This document shows, piece after piece, positions 25,516 to 35,264 of a DNA stretch of 64,000 nucleotides. A program made the position numbers and the translations under genes. The DNA comes from Curvivirga sp965219885 (lineage in GTDB: Bacteria > Pseudomonadota > Alphaproteobacteria > UBA8366 > Aestuariispiraceae). The DNA lies in the NCBI RefSeq assembly GCF_965219885.1, contig NZ_CBDCOT010000009.1:2722975-2786974 (forward strand), in the 5' to 3' direction. Below the pieces are notes generated by a model, which was not told the origin of the DNA, did no database searches, and was given only the letters and a program-made list of their open reading frames with translations. Position 1 is the first letter of the stretch; each line of letters begins with the position of its first letter.

Positions 25516-26220
25516 ATGATTTTTGAAATGCAAAGATTTATATTTGGCTTCCTGTTTATTTGCTCATTAGCATTATTTGTAACTGGTTGTACAAATCGTC
25601 CTGCAGGTGAGAGATGGAAGTTTGGTTCAAACAACGCCGAACTCATGGTAAAGCCTGTTGATTACATCTATGCCCCTTCGACACAACCTGACGGTAGCTT
25701 GTCAGACACAGAAGCGAGGAAACTATCATTATTCCTGAAAAAGTCAGGTTTGCGCTCTTCCGACCAGTTAATCGTGCAATCAAGTAATAGTTATCGAGGT
25801 GAAAATGCTGCTCAATGGGTATCTTATTGGCTTAAAAATCAGGAATTAACCGTGACAATGCAATCTGGCACGCTTGGGTTGTCAGACGAGATGAATGATG
25901 ATTTAGGGAAAGAACAAGTTGTTAATCCTGTTCAAGTCGTCGTTCGTCGCTACCAATTATCGGTTCCCAACTGCGAACGAAATATGTCAGCTCATATCAC
26001 CACTGTAACCAGTACAACTCGTGCAACACTTGGCTGTTCCAATGTTGCTAATCTAGCTCATATGGTCGCGGATCCAAGTCATGTCGCAAATGGTAGTGAT
26101 CCAGGATATATGGATGGTGAACAGGCTGCGTCAGGTGTTTACGAATATTGGGCTGGCGAGACGGAGCCACTGATTGTTGAGCAGTTCGATGTTTTGGATA
26201 ACAGTTCGGGAGATGAGTAA
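25516..26220 (+). CDS. cpaD: CpaD-type pilus lipoprotein
   Basis: A 234-residue protein with a lipobox FVTGC (Cys near residue 25) and the CpaD family C-terminal segment in which NCERNMSAHIT and LGCSNVANLAHMVADPSHV appear near residues 152-191. CpaD is an outer membrane lipoprotein needed for secretin stability or localisation. The start has GAGGAG upstream. The stop TAA overlaps the cpaE start by one base (TAATG), indicating translational coupling. Confidence 0.9.
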   Translation: MIFEMQRFIFGFLFICSLALFVTGCTNRPAGERWKFGSNNAELMVKPVDYIYAPSTQPDGSLSDTEARKLSLFLKKSGLRSSDQLIVQSSNSYRGENAAQWVSYWLKNQELTVTMQSGTLGLSDEMNDDLGKEQVVNPVQVVVRRYQLSVPNCERNMSAHITTVTSTTRATLGCSNVANLAHMVADPSHVANGSDPGYMDGEQAASGVYEYWAGETEPLIVEQFDVLDNSSGDE

Positions 26221-27506
26221 TGGTTTTAACTGTGTTTAAGGAAGACTCAGATTCCAAAATAAATAATATGGCTGATACGCTTAATAAACTTCCTGCACTT
26301 GCCTTGTCTTCTGATTTGCAAGCCAGAACAATTTTGTCGGAATTTTTCAAATCAAGAGATTGGTCTATTGATGGCGTGATAGATGCAGATCAAATTCAAG
26401 CTGTTGAGATTTTATCGCAATCTTCTACGCCGCCGTTTGTATTGATTGATGTAAATGATATTGCGGATCCCGTTGCTTATCTTGAACAATTATCCAATGT
26501 ATGTGATGCAAGTTCAAAAGTAATTGTAATTGGTAAAGATAATCGCATTCAGACCTATCACGCGATCAAAGCATTAGGCGTTGTGGATTATATACCAAAA
26601 CCTTTTGCTATATCCGATATCGAAGATTGTTTTTCTCATAATGAAAAGAACATTGTATCTATATCGGGAGATGGAGAAAATAAGGCTACTTCAATAGCTG
26701 TTATTGGTGCACGTGGTGGAGCAGGGGCCACGACACTGGCGTTGGAGGTTGCGCGCAGCGCTCTACCAAAAGATTTAAGGAAAAAGAAGAAACCAGTAAA
26801 ATCTAGTAAAGTTGAACGTCATACTGTTTTACTTGATTTGGATATTCATTTCGGATGTTCCGCACTTTTTACGGATATACAGCCAACGCATGCTTTAGTT
26901 GATGCTTTATCCAGTCCGGAGCGGATAGATGATCTGTTTTTAGAGAGATCAACAATTACTCTGGAAAACGGGATGCAATTACTTGCAGCTGAAGATGATC
27001 CATCTCATTTTGTAGAATTAAGCGAAGACTCTTTAAATATCTTGTTTGATAGGGTGATAGCTGCATTTAAGACAGTCGTTATAGATTGCCCTAGATATAT
27101 CTTACCTCAATTCAAATCCGTCGCAGAGAAACTGGATCATTTAGTCGTCGTTCTTGAGCCGAATATAGCAAATCTAAGAGATGCAATTCGTATTTTGAAT
27201 TGGGTTGAGAACTTGGACAAGAAGCCTGAAATACATGTGGTGCTTAATAAAACTGGGCAATCAAAAAATGCTGAGTTGAGCATGAAAGATATTGCGCAAA
27301 CTTTAGGCCGAGAACCTATTTCATCGTTATCTTTTAGTATTGATACCTTTGCTTTGGCGACAGAGAAGGGGATCGCAGTTAGTGAGGCAAAAGCTCCTAA
27401 GCAGATAAAACTTGAACTAGAGATGCTTAACAAGGCGATCTTCGGAGAAGAAGAGGTCAAAAAACAAAATTCCCTATTGAAGAGATTAGTGGGGAGAAAA
27501 TCATGA
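26220..27506 (+). CDS. cpaE: CpaE/TadZ pilus localisation ATPase
   Basis: A 428-residue protein. An atypical receiver-like domain lies at about residues 25-135, with LIDVNDIAD in the position of a phosphorylation loop and IPKPFAISDIEDCF like the receiver end. A MinD/ParA-type ATPase follows with the deviant Walker A GARGGAGATTLA near residues 160-171 and VLLDLDIHFGCSA near 203. TadZ/CpaE proteins place the Flp machine at the cell pole. It overlaps the cpaF start as ATGA. Confidence 0.92.
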   Translation: MVLTVFKEDSDSKINNMADTLNKLPALALSSDLQARTILSEFFKSRDWSIDGVIDADQIQAVEILSQSSTPPFVLIDVNDIADPVAYLEQLSNVCDASSKVIVIGKDNRIQTYHAIKALGVVDYIPKPFAISDIEDCFSHNEKNIVSISGDGENKATSIAVIGARGGAGATTLALEVARSALPKDLRKKKKPVKSSKVERHTVLLDLDIHFGCSALFTDIQPTHALVDALSSPERIDDLFLERSTITLENGMQLLAAEDDPSHFVELSEDSLNILFDRVIAAFKTVVIDCPRYILPQFKSVAEKLDHLVVVLEPNIANLRDAIRILNWVENLDKKPEIHVVLNKTGQSKNAELSMKDIAQTLGREPISSLSFSIDTFALATEKGIAVSEAKAPKQIKLELEMLNKAIFGEEEVKKQNSLLKRLVGRKS

Positions 27507-29215
27507 GTTTTGGTAAGCGTCAAAAAGAAAATCCTAAAGTTAGTAAAACTATTCTGAGCCGCGTTGAGGAGAGTTTTAAGGATAAGCGAATTGTACATTT
27601 GAAAGATCGTTCTCAACAAAGAAAAGTGAATGATCAACAAGAAGTTAATATGAGCATTCGCGAAGCGGTTGAGGTACAAGTTGATAGCGATATTTTAACC
27701 GATGAAGACCGTCTTGTTGAAGAAGTTTTTATCTTAATGAAGAAACGAAATACCGCAGAAAGTATTCTATCTCATCCTCGACAAGAATTAAGTCATATGG
27801 TTGGAAGTAATCTCGGCGAAGTTCTTTTACAGCATAATAAAAATATTGATCAGCACCTTGAGCGCGATCTGATTACCGCAGCTTTGAATATGCTATTATC
27901 ATGGGCGGAAGATGAAACTAAGTCTAGGAATGTAAAAAACAAAACAGGTGAGTCTGCTATTGTTTCAGAAACGCGAGAAATTGTTCAACCGCTTCTTTTA
28001 GAACAAATGGATTTATCTAAAGCGTTAACTATTCCCAGGGAAGAATTGGCGGTGCAAGTTAATGATATTCTTGCAGATATTCTTCAAGATAAAGAAATAA
28101 ACATTAATCTTCTCGAACAACGTCAATTAGTCACCTTACTTATTAATGATATGCTTGGCTTGGGCCCGTTGGAACCTTTGCTAGCAGATGATGCTGTAAC
28201 CGATATTATGGTGAATGGTGCCAAGCAGATTTACATTGAAAAGGAGGGGAAGTTAGTACTTTCTGACGTTACTTTTAGAGATGACAATCATGTAATGAAT
28301 GTCGCTCAGCGTATCGTATCTCATGTTGGACGACGTGTTGATGAGACGACACCATTATGTGATGCTCGTCTAGCCGATGGATCTCGCGTTAATATTATTA
28401 TTCCGCCACTTGCGATTGATGGTCCTAGTATTTCAATTCGTAAATTTTCTGAAAAAAAGATTACTTTAGATACCATGCGTCAAAGCAGTAGTATCTCAGA
28501 TGCGATGGCAACAGTATTGAAAATTGCTTCACGCAGTCGGTTAAATATTTTGATTTCGGGGGGGACGGGGTCAGGAAAAACAACAATGTTAAATGCGCTT
28601 TCTCGTATGATTGATGCGGGAGAGAGAATTTGTACGATTGAGGATGCTGCTGAGCTTCAATTGCAGCAGCCACATGTTATACGCCTTGAAACCAGACCGC
28701 CAAATTTAGAAGGGCAAGGTGAGATCACGATGCGTGATTTGATGAAGAATACCCTACGTATGCGCCCTGATCGTATCATCCTAGGAGAGATACGTAGCGG
28801 AGAGGCGCTAGATCTTTTGCAGGCTATGAATACTGGGCATGATGGTTCAATGGCAACTATTCATGCAAATAACCCGAGAGAAGCTGTCGTGCGATTGGAA
28901 AATATGGTGGCAATGGCTGGAGTGAAATTACCTCATGAGGCGGTGAGAGCGCAAATTGCGGGGGCTGTTCATCTTGTTGTGCAAGTATCTCGTATGCGGG
29001 ATGGTGTAAGACGTGTTTCACAAGTGACAGAGATTATTGGGATGGAAGGGGACGTTGTCACAACGCAAGATCTGTTTAAGTTTGAATTCACTGGTGAAGG
29101 TGCAGATGGTAAGTTAACTGGTGAACATAAATCCACGGGATTGCGTCCAGCCTTTATGGCACAAGCTGAATATTTCGGATTAGACAAAGCTCTTATTCAG
29201 GCTATGGGAACCTAG
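27503..29215 (+). CDS. cpaF: Flp pilus assembly ATPase CpaF/TadA
   Basis: A 570-residue type II/IV secretion ATPase. The N-terminal extension of about 130 residues is charged. The core has Walker A SGGTGSGKTTMLNAL near residue 351, the aspartate box, Walker B with RPDRIILGEIRSGEALDLLQ near residue 423 and the HIS box TGHDGSMATIHANNP near 447. It powers assembly (and perhaps retraction) of the Flp pilus from the cytoplasmic face. The frame overlaps cpaE by 4 nt (ATGA). Confidence 0.95.
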   Translation: MSFGKRQKENPKVSKTILSRVEESFKDKRIVHLKDRSQQRKVNDQQEVNMSIREAVEVQVDSDILTDEDRLVEEVFILMKKRNTAESILSHPRQELSHMVGSNLGEVLLQHNKNIDQHLERDLITAALNMLLSWAEDETKSRNVKNKTGESAIVSETREIVQPLLLEQMDLSKALTIPREELAVQVNDILADILQDKEININLLEQRQLVTLLINDMLGLGPLEPLLADDAVTDIMVNGAKQIYIEKEGKLVLSDVTFRDDNHVMNVAQRIVSHVGRRVDETTPLCDARLADGSRVNIIIPPLAIDGPSISIRKFSEKKITLDTMRQSSSISDAMATVLKIASRSRLNILISGGTGSGKTTMLNALSRMIDAGERICTIEDAAELQLQQPHVIRLETRPPNLEGQGEITMRDLMKNTLRMRPDRIILGEIRSGEALDLLQAMNTGHDGSMATIHANNPREAVVRLENMVAMAGVKLPHEAVRAQIAGAVHLVVQVSRMRDGVRRVSQVTEIIGMEGDVVTTQDLFKFEFTGEGADGKLTGEHKSTGLRPAFMAQAEYFGLDKALIQAMGT

Positions 29216-29225
29216 GGGGGCGATT

Positions 29226-30203
29226 ATGGATCTGAATACAATTATCATTGTTGGTGGTATGTCTCTCACAATTTTGCTGATTGTGTTAATGGTATTTGGC
29301 ACCTCTGATCGTCAAAAAATTCGTCAAGATCGTCTAGAGTCCTTAGTGAAATTACGTTATTCGAAAACACGTGTATCTGAGAAACATGACACCGTTCGAA
29401 AACAAGATAAAGATACATCAGGTATTTTTGCTACCTTGAATAAATATGCACCAAAACGCGAAGTTTTAGAAAAATTGCTTTTGAAAACAGGCAAGAACAT
29501 TTCTATCGGGCAGTTTACTGCAATTATGGCTGTTGTTAGTTGTATTATCACCCTATTTGTTGCTTTATTCTTTAAGCTGGGCATCTTGATATCTCTATTA
29601 TTTGGTAGTGCTGTTGGGATAATGGGACCATTAATGGTGATCAGAAGTATCGCGGAAAGGCGCCTTTCGTTATTTTTGCGTGATTTTCCTGACGCAATTG
29701 ACTTAATGGTGCGTGGCTTAAGAAGTGGTCTGCCAGTTTCAGAAAGTATGCTTTCTGTTGCCCGCGAATTTGATGGTCCTATCGGTGCAGAATTTAAAGC
29801 AGTTATGGAGAGCGTTCAATTTGGTACTGACATGGAAAAAGCTCTCTGGAATATGGTAGATAGATTACCATCTGCAGATGTGAAGTTTTTCGTAATTACT
29901 CTTTCTATTCAAAAGGATACAGGGGGGAATTTAGCTGATACACTAAACAATCTATCAAATATTTTACGCAGTCGAAAGCAGATGGTTTTGAAGGTTAAAG
30001 CATTGTCATCCGAAGCTAAAGCAAGCGCAATGATTTTGGGCAGTTTACCATTCGTGTTATTTGCAATTCTAAGCGTATTATCCCCTGATTATATCTTCCA
30101 GTTATTTGAAGATCCACGTGGCCATGTCATGCTAGCTGTGGGTGGTGGATTGATTTTCATTGGAGTGATGATTATGCGCAAAATGATTAAATTTAGAATG
30201 TAG
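29226..30203 (+). CDS. tadB: Flp pilus inner membrane protein TadB
   Basis: A 325-residue protein of the GspF-related TadB family. One N-terminal membrane helix (residues about 4-24) and two more near 95-140 precede the T2SSF domain, which has FPDAIDLMVRGLRSGLPVSE near residue 157 and ITLSIQKDTGGNLADTLNNL near 222. Terminal helices lie near residues 265-320. TadB pairs with TadC in the inner membrane platform on which CpaF acts. Spacing to cpaF is 10 nt. Confidence 0.93.
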   Translation: MDLNTIIIVGGMSLTILLIVLMVFGTSDRQKIRQDRLESLVKLRYSKTRVSEKHDTVRKQDKDTSGIFATLNKYAPKREVLEKLLLKTGKNISIGQFTAIMAVVSCIITLFVALFFKLGILISLLFGSAVGIMGPLMVIRSIAERRLSLFLRDFPDAIDLMVRGLRSGLPVSESMLSVAREFDGPIGAEFKAVMESVQFGTDMEKALWNMVDRLPSADVKFFVITLSIQKDTGGNLADTLNNLSNILRSRKQMVLKVKALSSEAKASAMILGSLPFVLFAILSVLSPDYIFQLFEDPRGHVMLAVGGGLIFIGVMIMRKMIKFRM

Positions 30204-30215
30204 ATGGAGGAAAAT

Positions 30216-31178
30216 ATGTTCGGCTTAGATATATCTGATGTCATCCCAGTTATGGCTGCTTCGTCTGCATTTATTGCCGTAATATCTATTTGGCGCGTTT
30301 CCGTTGAATTTAAATCGCCACTTGCAAGAAAAGCGAAAGAATTGCGTCTACGTGAAAACGCTATGCGTAGAGGGTATATAAAGCCGGAAAAAAGAGAGCG
30401 TTTATTACAAAATAAACGCGAAAATATTGTTAAAAAAGTTGTAACGAAACTAAATTTGATGAAATCGGCGCAAGCGGAACGAATGGAAGCTAGATTGGCC
30501 CAAGCGGGCTGGCGTGGCAAAGAAATGCTGATGAACTTTCTTTTCGTGAAGTTATGTATGCCCTTTGTGGGAGGAGGCGTTGCGTTAGTTATACTCTGGT
30601 TAAAGGACGGAGAAAACCAAACCACAAGTATGCAGCTATTGATTGTTTTAGCAGGTGTTTTTGTTGGATATTATCTTCCTGAACTGATGGTGAAAAACAA
30701 AGTGACTAAGCGCCGTTTAGCATTGGAGTTGTCATTACCTGACAGTTTGGACCTGATGGTAATTTGTGCGGAGGCTGGTTTGAGTCTTGAGGCAACTTTA
30801 AAACGTGTTGCTGCCGAAATGGCACTTGCATCTCCAGAACTATCAGATGAGCTGGCATTAACTGCTACGGAACTGGGAATCTTACCAGAGAGGCGTAAGG
30901 CTTTAGAGAATCTCGCAGCCAGAACTGACATGCCGCAAATAAAATCAGTTGTAAATACCTTATTGCAAGCGGAGCGCTACGGTACGCCTTTGGCTCAAAG
31001 CCTTGTTATTCTTGGGGAGGAATATCGTTCGGAAAGGATGATGAAAGCGGAAGAAAAGGCAGCTAAGCTTCCAGCTATATTGACTGTACCTATGATTGTT
31101 TTTATTATGCCTTCACTATTTATTGTCCTGTTAGGTCCTGCAATTATGCAGGGGTTAGATTCGATCAGTAATTTATAG
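30216..31178 (+). CDS. tadC: Flp pilus inner membrane protein TadC
   Basis: About 320 residues, a T2SSF-domain protein with LPDSLDLMVICAEAGLSLEA near residue 175 and VNTLLQAERYGTPLAQSL near residue 246. Membrane helices lie near residues 10-27, 110-155 and 285-315. The ATG at 30216 is chosen because GGAGG is 5 nt upstream; an ATG at 30204 lies before that site. It is the last gene of the plus-strand cpa/tad operon. Confidence 0.93.
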   Translation: MFGLDISDVIPVMAASSAFIAVISIWRVSVEFKSPLARKAKELRLRENAMRRGYIKPEKRERLLQNKRENIVKKVVTKLNLMKSAQAERMEARLAQAGWRGKEMLMNFLFVKLCMPFVGGGVALVILWLKDGENQTTSMQLLIVLAGVFVGYYLPELMVKNKVTKRRLALELSLPDSLDLMVICAEAGLSLEATLKRVAAEMALASPELSDELALTATELGILPERRKALENLAARTDMPQIKSVVNTLLQAERYGTPLAQSLVILGEEYRSERMMKAEEKAAKLPAILTVPMIVFIMPSLFIVLLGPAIMQGLDSISNL

Positions 31179-31227
31179 AGTAATTAGTTTCCACAGGTGG
31201 TCTCGCTGGGTCCGATCACTGGGAAAA

Positions 31228-31264
31228 GAAGGGGGGAATTTGGCGGTTCCTCCCTTCACTTTAT
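31228..31264. terminator. Hairpin between tadC and tadD
   Basis: GAAGGGGGGAA (31228-31238) and TTCCTCCCTTC (31247-31257), one wobble, followed on the plus strand by ACTTTATTTT. It lies between two convergent genes. Confidence 0.6.
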
Positions 31265-32043
31265 TTTACACCAAAAAGATGTCTTGCACGTGATTTTGGA
31301 GGCATATCTTTTAGGTCTTGTGCATATCTGATTGTTTTATTCGCTCCATTTTCGCCTTGTAATGCTGTCGCTATCTTTAAAGCCTCTTCGTCTTGTCCAT
31401 TTAAAACCAATGCAATAGATTTATTGAGCTTTGCAACCTGATTATTTGGCATTTCACTAAATAGAGTGATGGCGATATCTGGTTTATTAAATACTAAATA
31501 CGTTAAAGCTAAGTTAATTTTTATTGAATGATCGCTCGGCGTTTGCATCAAGATTTTTTGAAATATATTAATTGCCTTTGTTTCTTGCCCTTCCAAAACT
31601 GACGTTAATCCATCTACTAATCTTCCCTCACGTGTTTCTAACAGTGAATTTGTTTTGATTTTATTGAGGTAATTCCGCGCATCTAATGAATTTCCAAGAC
31701 GCGCATAGTTTTTAGCTGCTTTCAGTTTAAAATGATCAGATTGCTCAATAGTAAGGCCATCTACTTTAGAAATAGCTGCCCAGATTTCAATTGCTTTATT
31801 CCAACTGTTTTGTGCTTCATAGGTTTGTGCCAATCCTTCATATGCTGAAATAGTAGGATCGCTTTGTAATGCTTGCTTAAAATAGGTTTCGGCGGTTTCA
31901 TAATCTTGCCGCTCATATGCTTTATCGCCGAGACTTTCTAGACTGACATCTTTGTCAAATGCGGGGGATTGTGCGCAAGATGAAAGGATTAATACTGAAA
32001 ATACCAAATTAATAGGCAGGTTTTTATATAAAATGCGATACAT
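31261..32043 (-). CDS. tadD: TadD-like TPR lipoprotein
   Basis: A 260-residue protein with a lipobox LSSC (Cys near residue 23) and repeated TPR units: GDKAYERQDYETAETYFKQA near residue 39, then AYEGLAQTYEAQNSWNKAIE and later INLALTYLVFNKPDIAITLF. TadD lipoproteins help the outer membrane secretin of the Flp pilus assemble (family knowledge). It is transcribed opposite to the main tad operon, with which it is convergent. Confidence 0.85.
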   Translation of the reverse strand: MYRILYKNLPINLVFSVLILSSCAQSPAFDKDVSLESLGDKAYERQDYETAETYFKQALQSDPTISAYEGLAQTYEAQNSWNKAIEIWAAISKVDGLTIEQSDHFKLKAAKNYARLGNSLDARNYLNKIKTNSLLETREGRLVDGLTSVLEGQETKAINIFQKILMQTPSDHSIKINLALTYLVFNKPDIAITLFSEMPNNQVAKLNKSIALVLNGQDEEALKIATALQGENGANKTIRYAQDLKDMPPKSRARHLFGVK

Positions 32044-32172
32044 GTGATAACCATCACTCTCTTATGGAGTTAGCTCTGTTAAGAATAAAACCTGACTTAG
32101 TGATTTTCTTAATTTCATTTTTAAATAGTAGCTAAAGGAATAGAAAATACAAATAAGAAAGGGACCCAGCCC

Positions 32173-32631
32173 GTGACAAATGAATTAATTACACTCGTAG
32201 AACGCCTCCACCGCCGCTTTTTGGATCTCGTTCGACTTGAGTTACAAAATAATGGCATACGCGATATAAATGCTGTCCAAGCCTTGGTATTAACAAATAT
32301 TGGTGAAGGCGAAGTTCTTGTTCGTGATTTAATCGAACGTGGATATTACTTGGGGCAGAACGTGAATTACAGTATTCGTAAACTTGTAGATTACGGATAT
32401 TTAGAACAGCAACGTGATGAACATGATAAAAGGTCTGTGCGTGTCAAGGTTACAGATCAAGGGAAAGATATTTTGCCCTTGGTTGAGCAAGCAGTGACTG
32501 TTGGACAGAATGATGATGAAGCGAATGACAACTTCATGACCGAAGGTGAAATGGCTGATCTATGTTCCAAATTGAAGATAATCGAACGTGGATGGTCTGA
32601 ACAAGTTCAGTATGGCTATCGCCGTTTCTAA
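32173..32631 (+). CDS. LdtR-like MarR-family regulator (copy 1)
   Basis: A 152-residue winged-helix protein of the MarR family. It begins with LVERLHRRFLDLVRLELQNN and carries GIRDINAVQALVLTNIG and RGYYLGQNVNYSIRKLVDYGYL (recognition helix region near residues 55-77), the same layout as LdtR of Liberibacter. A GTG start at 32173 is used; GGGA lies about 9 nt upstream. A paralogue lies at about 53.7 kb. The target genes cannot be inferred; LdtR regulates an L,D-transpeptidase and stress functions in Liberibacter. Confidence 0.85.
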   Translation: MTNELITLVERLHRRFLDLVRLELQNNGIRDINAVQALVLTNIGEGEVLVRDLIERGYYLGQNVNYSIRKLVDYGYLEQQRDEHDKRSVRVKVTDQGKDILPLVEQAVTVGQNDDEANDNFMTEGEMADLCSKLKIIERGWSEQVQYGYRRF

Positions 32632-32753
32632 TTGATTAAATATGCTTAACTCTTGACGAAATAGAAGATAAAGTTTAACTCCTATTGTCATCAGGATTAA
32701 GTTAGCCAAGCAATATGATTTGTATAGGCATTCAATAGAAATAAGGCTTTGTT

Positions 32754-33059
32754 ATGGAAGTACGTATCTTTAAACCTGCTAAAACAGCTATGCAGTCTGG
32801 TCGCAATAATCTAAAAAAATGGGTGTTGGAATTTGAACCAACGGATCGCGCCGCTGCTGATCAATTGATGGGTTGGGTTGGGTCTGCCGATACAAATAAA
32901 CAAGTACAATTGAAATTTGAAACCAAAGATGAGGCGATTGCATATGCTACTAAGCGTGGTTTTGCTTATACTATCTCAGAGGAGAAGGTAAGAAAAATTA
33001 AGCCAAAAGCTTATGCCGATAATTTTGCAGCAGATCGATTGTTTCCTTGGACACATTAA
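32754..33059 (+). CDS. NDUFS4-like NADH dehydrogenase complex I accessory protein
   Basis: A 101-residue protein of the ETC complex I subunit family (NDUFS4-like). Conserved features are RIFKPAKTAMQSGR at the N-terminus, W...FE near residue 23-28, LMGWVGSADTNKQVQLKF near residue 40 and EAIAYATKRGFAY near 62, ending in YADNFAADRLFPWTH. This is the bacterial version of the mitochondrial 18-kDa subunit found in alphaproteobacteria, which stabilises the NADH module of complex I. It stands alone, away from nuo genes, and is followed by a strong terminator. Confidence 0.9.
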   Translation: MEVRIFKPAKTAMQSGRNNLKKWVLEFEPTDRAAADQLMGWVGSADTNKQVQLKFETKDEAIAYATKRGFAYTISEEKVRKIKPKAYADNFAADRLFPWTH

Positions 33060-33083
33060 TGTGTTGTAACTTGAGTTGATAAG

Positions 33084-33112
33084 AGCCCTGATACCTGAGA
33101 TCAGGGCTTTTT
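33084..33112 (+). terminator. Terminator after the NDUFS4-like gene
   Basis: AGCCCTGAT (33084-33092) and ATCAGGGCT (33100-33108) form a 9-bp stem, followed by TTTTCTTT. Confidence 0.92.
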
Positions 33113-33201
33113 CTTTGAAGTGGAATATTTTTACTTTTTGTGGTCTGTAATGACTTGAGATATCTGAAAGTGGATGATAAGTTCCGGTCCGATTAGAAGA
33201 T

Positions 33202-33278
33202 GGTCCCGTAGCTCAACTGGATAGAGCAATTGACTTCTAATCAATAGGTTGGGCGTTCGAGTCGTCCCGGGATCGCCA
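33202..33278 (+). tRNA. tRNA-Arg (anticodon TCT)
   Basis: A 77-nt cloverleaf. The acceptor stem is GGTCCCG with CGGGATC, discriminator G, and encoded CCA. The anticodon stem-loop is ATTGA-CTTCTAA-TCAAT, giving anticodon TCT (reads AGA). The T arm is GGGCG-TTCGAGT-CGTCC. Confidence 0.96.
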
Positions 33279-33279
33279 T

Positions 33280-33310
33280 AAAGGCCTCTGATTCTGTCAG
33301 AGGCCTTTTT
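33280..33310 (+). terminator. Terminator after tRNA-Arg
   Basis: Perfect 12-bp stem AAAGGCCTCTGA (33280-33291) and TCAGAGGCCTTT (33297-33308), then TT. Confidence 0.94.
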
Positions 33311-33462
33311 GATTTGATAAGCTTAGTTTTCTTTATTTCTACTATTTATGTTCTGATCAAGAGTTTTGTTTCAAGAAACCCTATATCAGGTTCATAAATG
33401 ACAAAAGAAAAGCTGCATTCTTACGAATACAGCTTTTCAAATCTTCTCAGTCTAAGAAATGT

Positions 33463-35262
33463 TTACACAAACTTAGAGCCAAAAATAACTTCTGGTAGCC
33501 AGTTAGCTAATCCTGGATTTAATGCCAAGATCACCAGAGCTATGATTTGGATAACTACGAAAGGTAATACACCTTTATAGATATCCGTAGTTTTTACTTC
33601 TTTTGGCGCCACACCGCGTAAATAGAATAAGGCGAAGCCGAAAGGAGGGGTAAGGAAAGATGTTTGCAAATTCATCGCCATCATGATTCCTAACCATACC
33701 GGGCTTACCCAGTCGTTTTGTAACAAGATAGGAGCAACGATTGGCACAACCACGAATGTGATTTCGATAAAGTCCAAGAAGAAACCAAGTACAAACATAA
33801 CCAACATGACCATAATGATCATACCCCATTCACCACCAGGAATAGCGGTTAGAAATTCCTGCACAGCCTCATCACCGCCAAAACCGCGGAATACAAGACT
33901 GAACATAGCCGCACCGATCAGGATGATGAATACCATCGCAGATATTTCCATGGTGCCGCGATTTACCAAGCGAAGAATACCAGCTCCCCACACACGCCAT
34001 AAAGAAACCAACAATCCCCAAACAAGGAAAAGGCCACAGATAAAGGCTGCAACAATTGCTGCCATGTCACCGGTCGGAATTTCATTACGCAAAATACGCA
34101 TATCAAAAAACGCAGATAGGAAAAGCATAACAACCAAAGAAGCGGCTGACAGATAGATTGCGGTGTTTGAACCTTTATCTAATGCTTTAAGAATTGCGCG
34201 TAAGATATGTAAATGTGTTGCGACAGTTGTTACAATCATACCAACGATACCAAAAACCCAGGGCATATCGAACAATATGGAGCCAATTAACATAAATGTT
34301 AGGAAGCCCCCGATTGCCGCACCTAATAAACGGGACAAGCGCGCTTGGCCATCAGGTGTATTCAACTCAAGAACTCTTGGCATCTGTAATTCTTCAACAC
34401 GGATACCAGCCAATAGCGTAGCACCCATAGCGCCAACAGCTGCGGCTTCGGTTGGTGTGGCAATACCAGCTAAAATTGAGCCCAACACTGCGACGATCAG
34501 AACAACCGGCGGGATAAGTGCATGCATTACCTTTGGAAGAAGTGCTGCATCTTCACCAAATTCCTCCGCTGGAATAGGAGGGGAGGATTCTGGTTTTACA
34601 ACAGCGTAAATCAGTTGATACAGGATATACATACCAACCAACATCAAGCCTGGTAGTAATGCACCAGCGAATAAATCACCAACTGATAAAGGTTCCGGAG
34701 ACCAGTTACCAACAGCACGTTGAGCATCAACATATGCGTTTGAAATTTGATCACCTAATAACACTAATACGATGGACGGTGGAATAATTTGTCCTAATGT
34801 ACCCGCTGCACAGATTGAGCCACAAGCCAGTGATTTATCATAACCACGACGTAACATGGTTGGTAAGGACATAAGTCCCATTGTTACCACAGTTGCCCCT
34901 ACAATCCCTGTAGAAGCGGCGAGTAACATGCCAACGATTGAAACGGAGATACCTAGTCCACCACGAAGAGAACCAAAGAGTCGTCCCATGGTTTCAAGTA
35001 ACTCTTCTGCGACCTTAGATCGTTCAAGCATTACGCCCATAAAGACGAATAATGGAACCGCAATGAGTACTTCGTTCCAGACGGCACCACCAAAAATACG
35101 ACTTGGAATATTGGCAATAAAGGCAAGGTCAAACACACCTAACGCAAATCCAAGCAGCGCAAACATAAGTGCGACGCCGGATAATGTGAATGCAACAGGG
35201 AAACCAAGCATCAAAAAGATGCAGGCTGCTGCAAACATCCCGAGATCAAGATATTCTACCAT
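33463..35262 (-). CDS. TRAP transporter large permease (DctM-type), extended
   Basis: A 599-residue, very hydrophobic protein with the TRAP large-subunit layout: PVAFTLSGVALMFAL near residue 24, PLFVFMGVMLERS near 70, IIPPSIVLVLLGD near 160 and, at the end, PPFGFALFYLRGVAP near 553. Usual DctM proteins are about 430 residues; this one has a central insertion (about residues 290-430) with additional membrane helices, seen in a subgroup of long permeases. It imports organic acids using the sodium gradient, with the DctQ and DctP partners encoded upstream. Confidence 0.93.
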   Translation of the reverse strand: MVEYLDLGMFAAACIFLMLGFPVAFTLSGVALMFALLGFALGVFDLAFIANIPSRIFGGAVWNEVLIAVPLFVFMGVMLERSKVAEELLETMGRLFGSLRGGLGISVSIVGMLLAASTGIVGATVVTMGLMSLPTMLRRGYDKSLACGSICAAGTLGQIIPPSIVLVLLGDQISNAYVDAQRAVGNWSPEPLSVGDLFAGALLPGLMLVGMYILYQLIYAVVKPESSPPIPAEEFGEDAALLPKVMHALIPPVVLIVAVLGSILAGIATPTEAAAVGAMGATLLAGIRVEELQMPRVLELNTPDGQARLSRLLGAAIGGFLTFMLIGSILFDMPWVFGIVGMIVTTVATHLHILRAILKALDKGSNTAIYLSAASLVVMLFLSAFFDMRILRNEIPTGDMAAIVAAFICGLFLVWGLLVSLWRVWGAGILRLVNRGTMEISAMVFIILIGAAMFSLVFRGFGGDEAVQEFLTAIPGGEWGMIIMVMLVMFVLGFFLDFIEITFVVVPIVAPILLQNDWVSPVWLGIMMAMNLQTSFLTPPFGFALFYLRGVAPKEVKTTDIYKGVLPFVVIQIIALVILALNPGLANWLPEVIFGSKFV

Positions 35263-35264
35263 TA

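Noticed and set aside
30089..30625. A 178-codon minus-strand frame across tadB and tadC
   Set aside because: It spans two convincing genes in antisense and has no domain.
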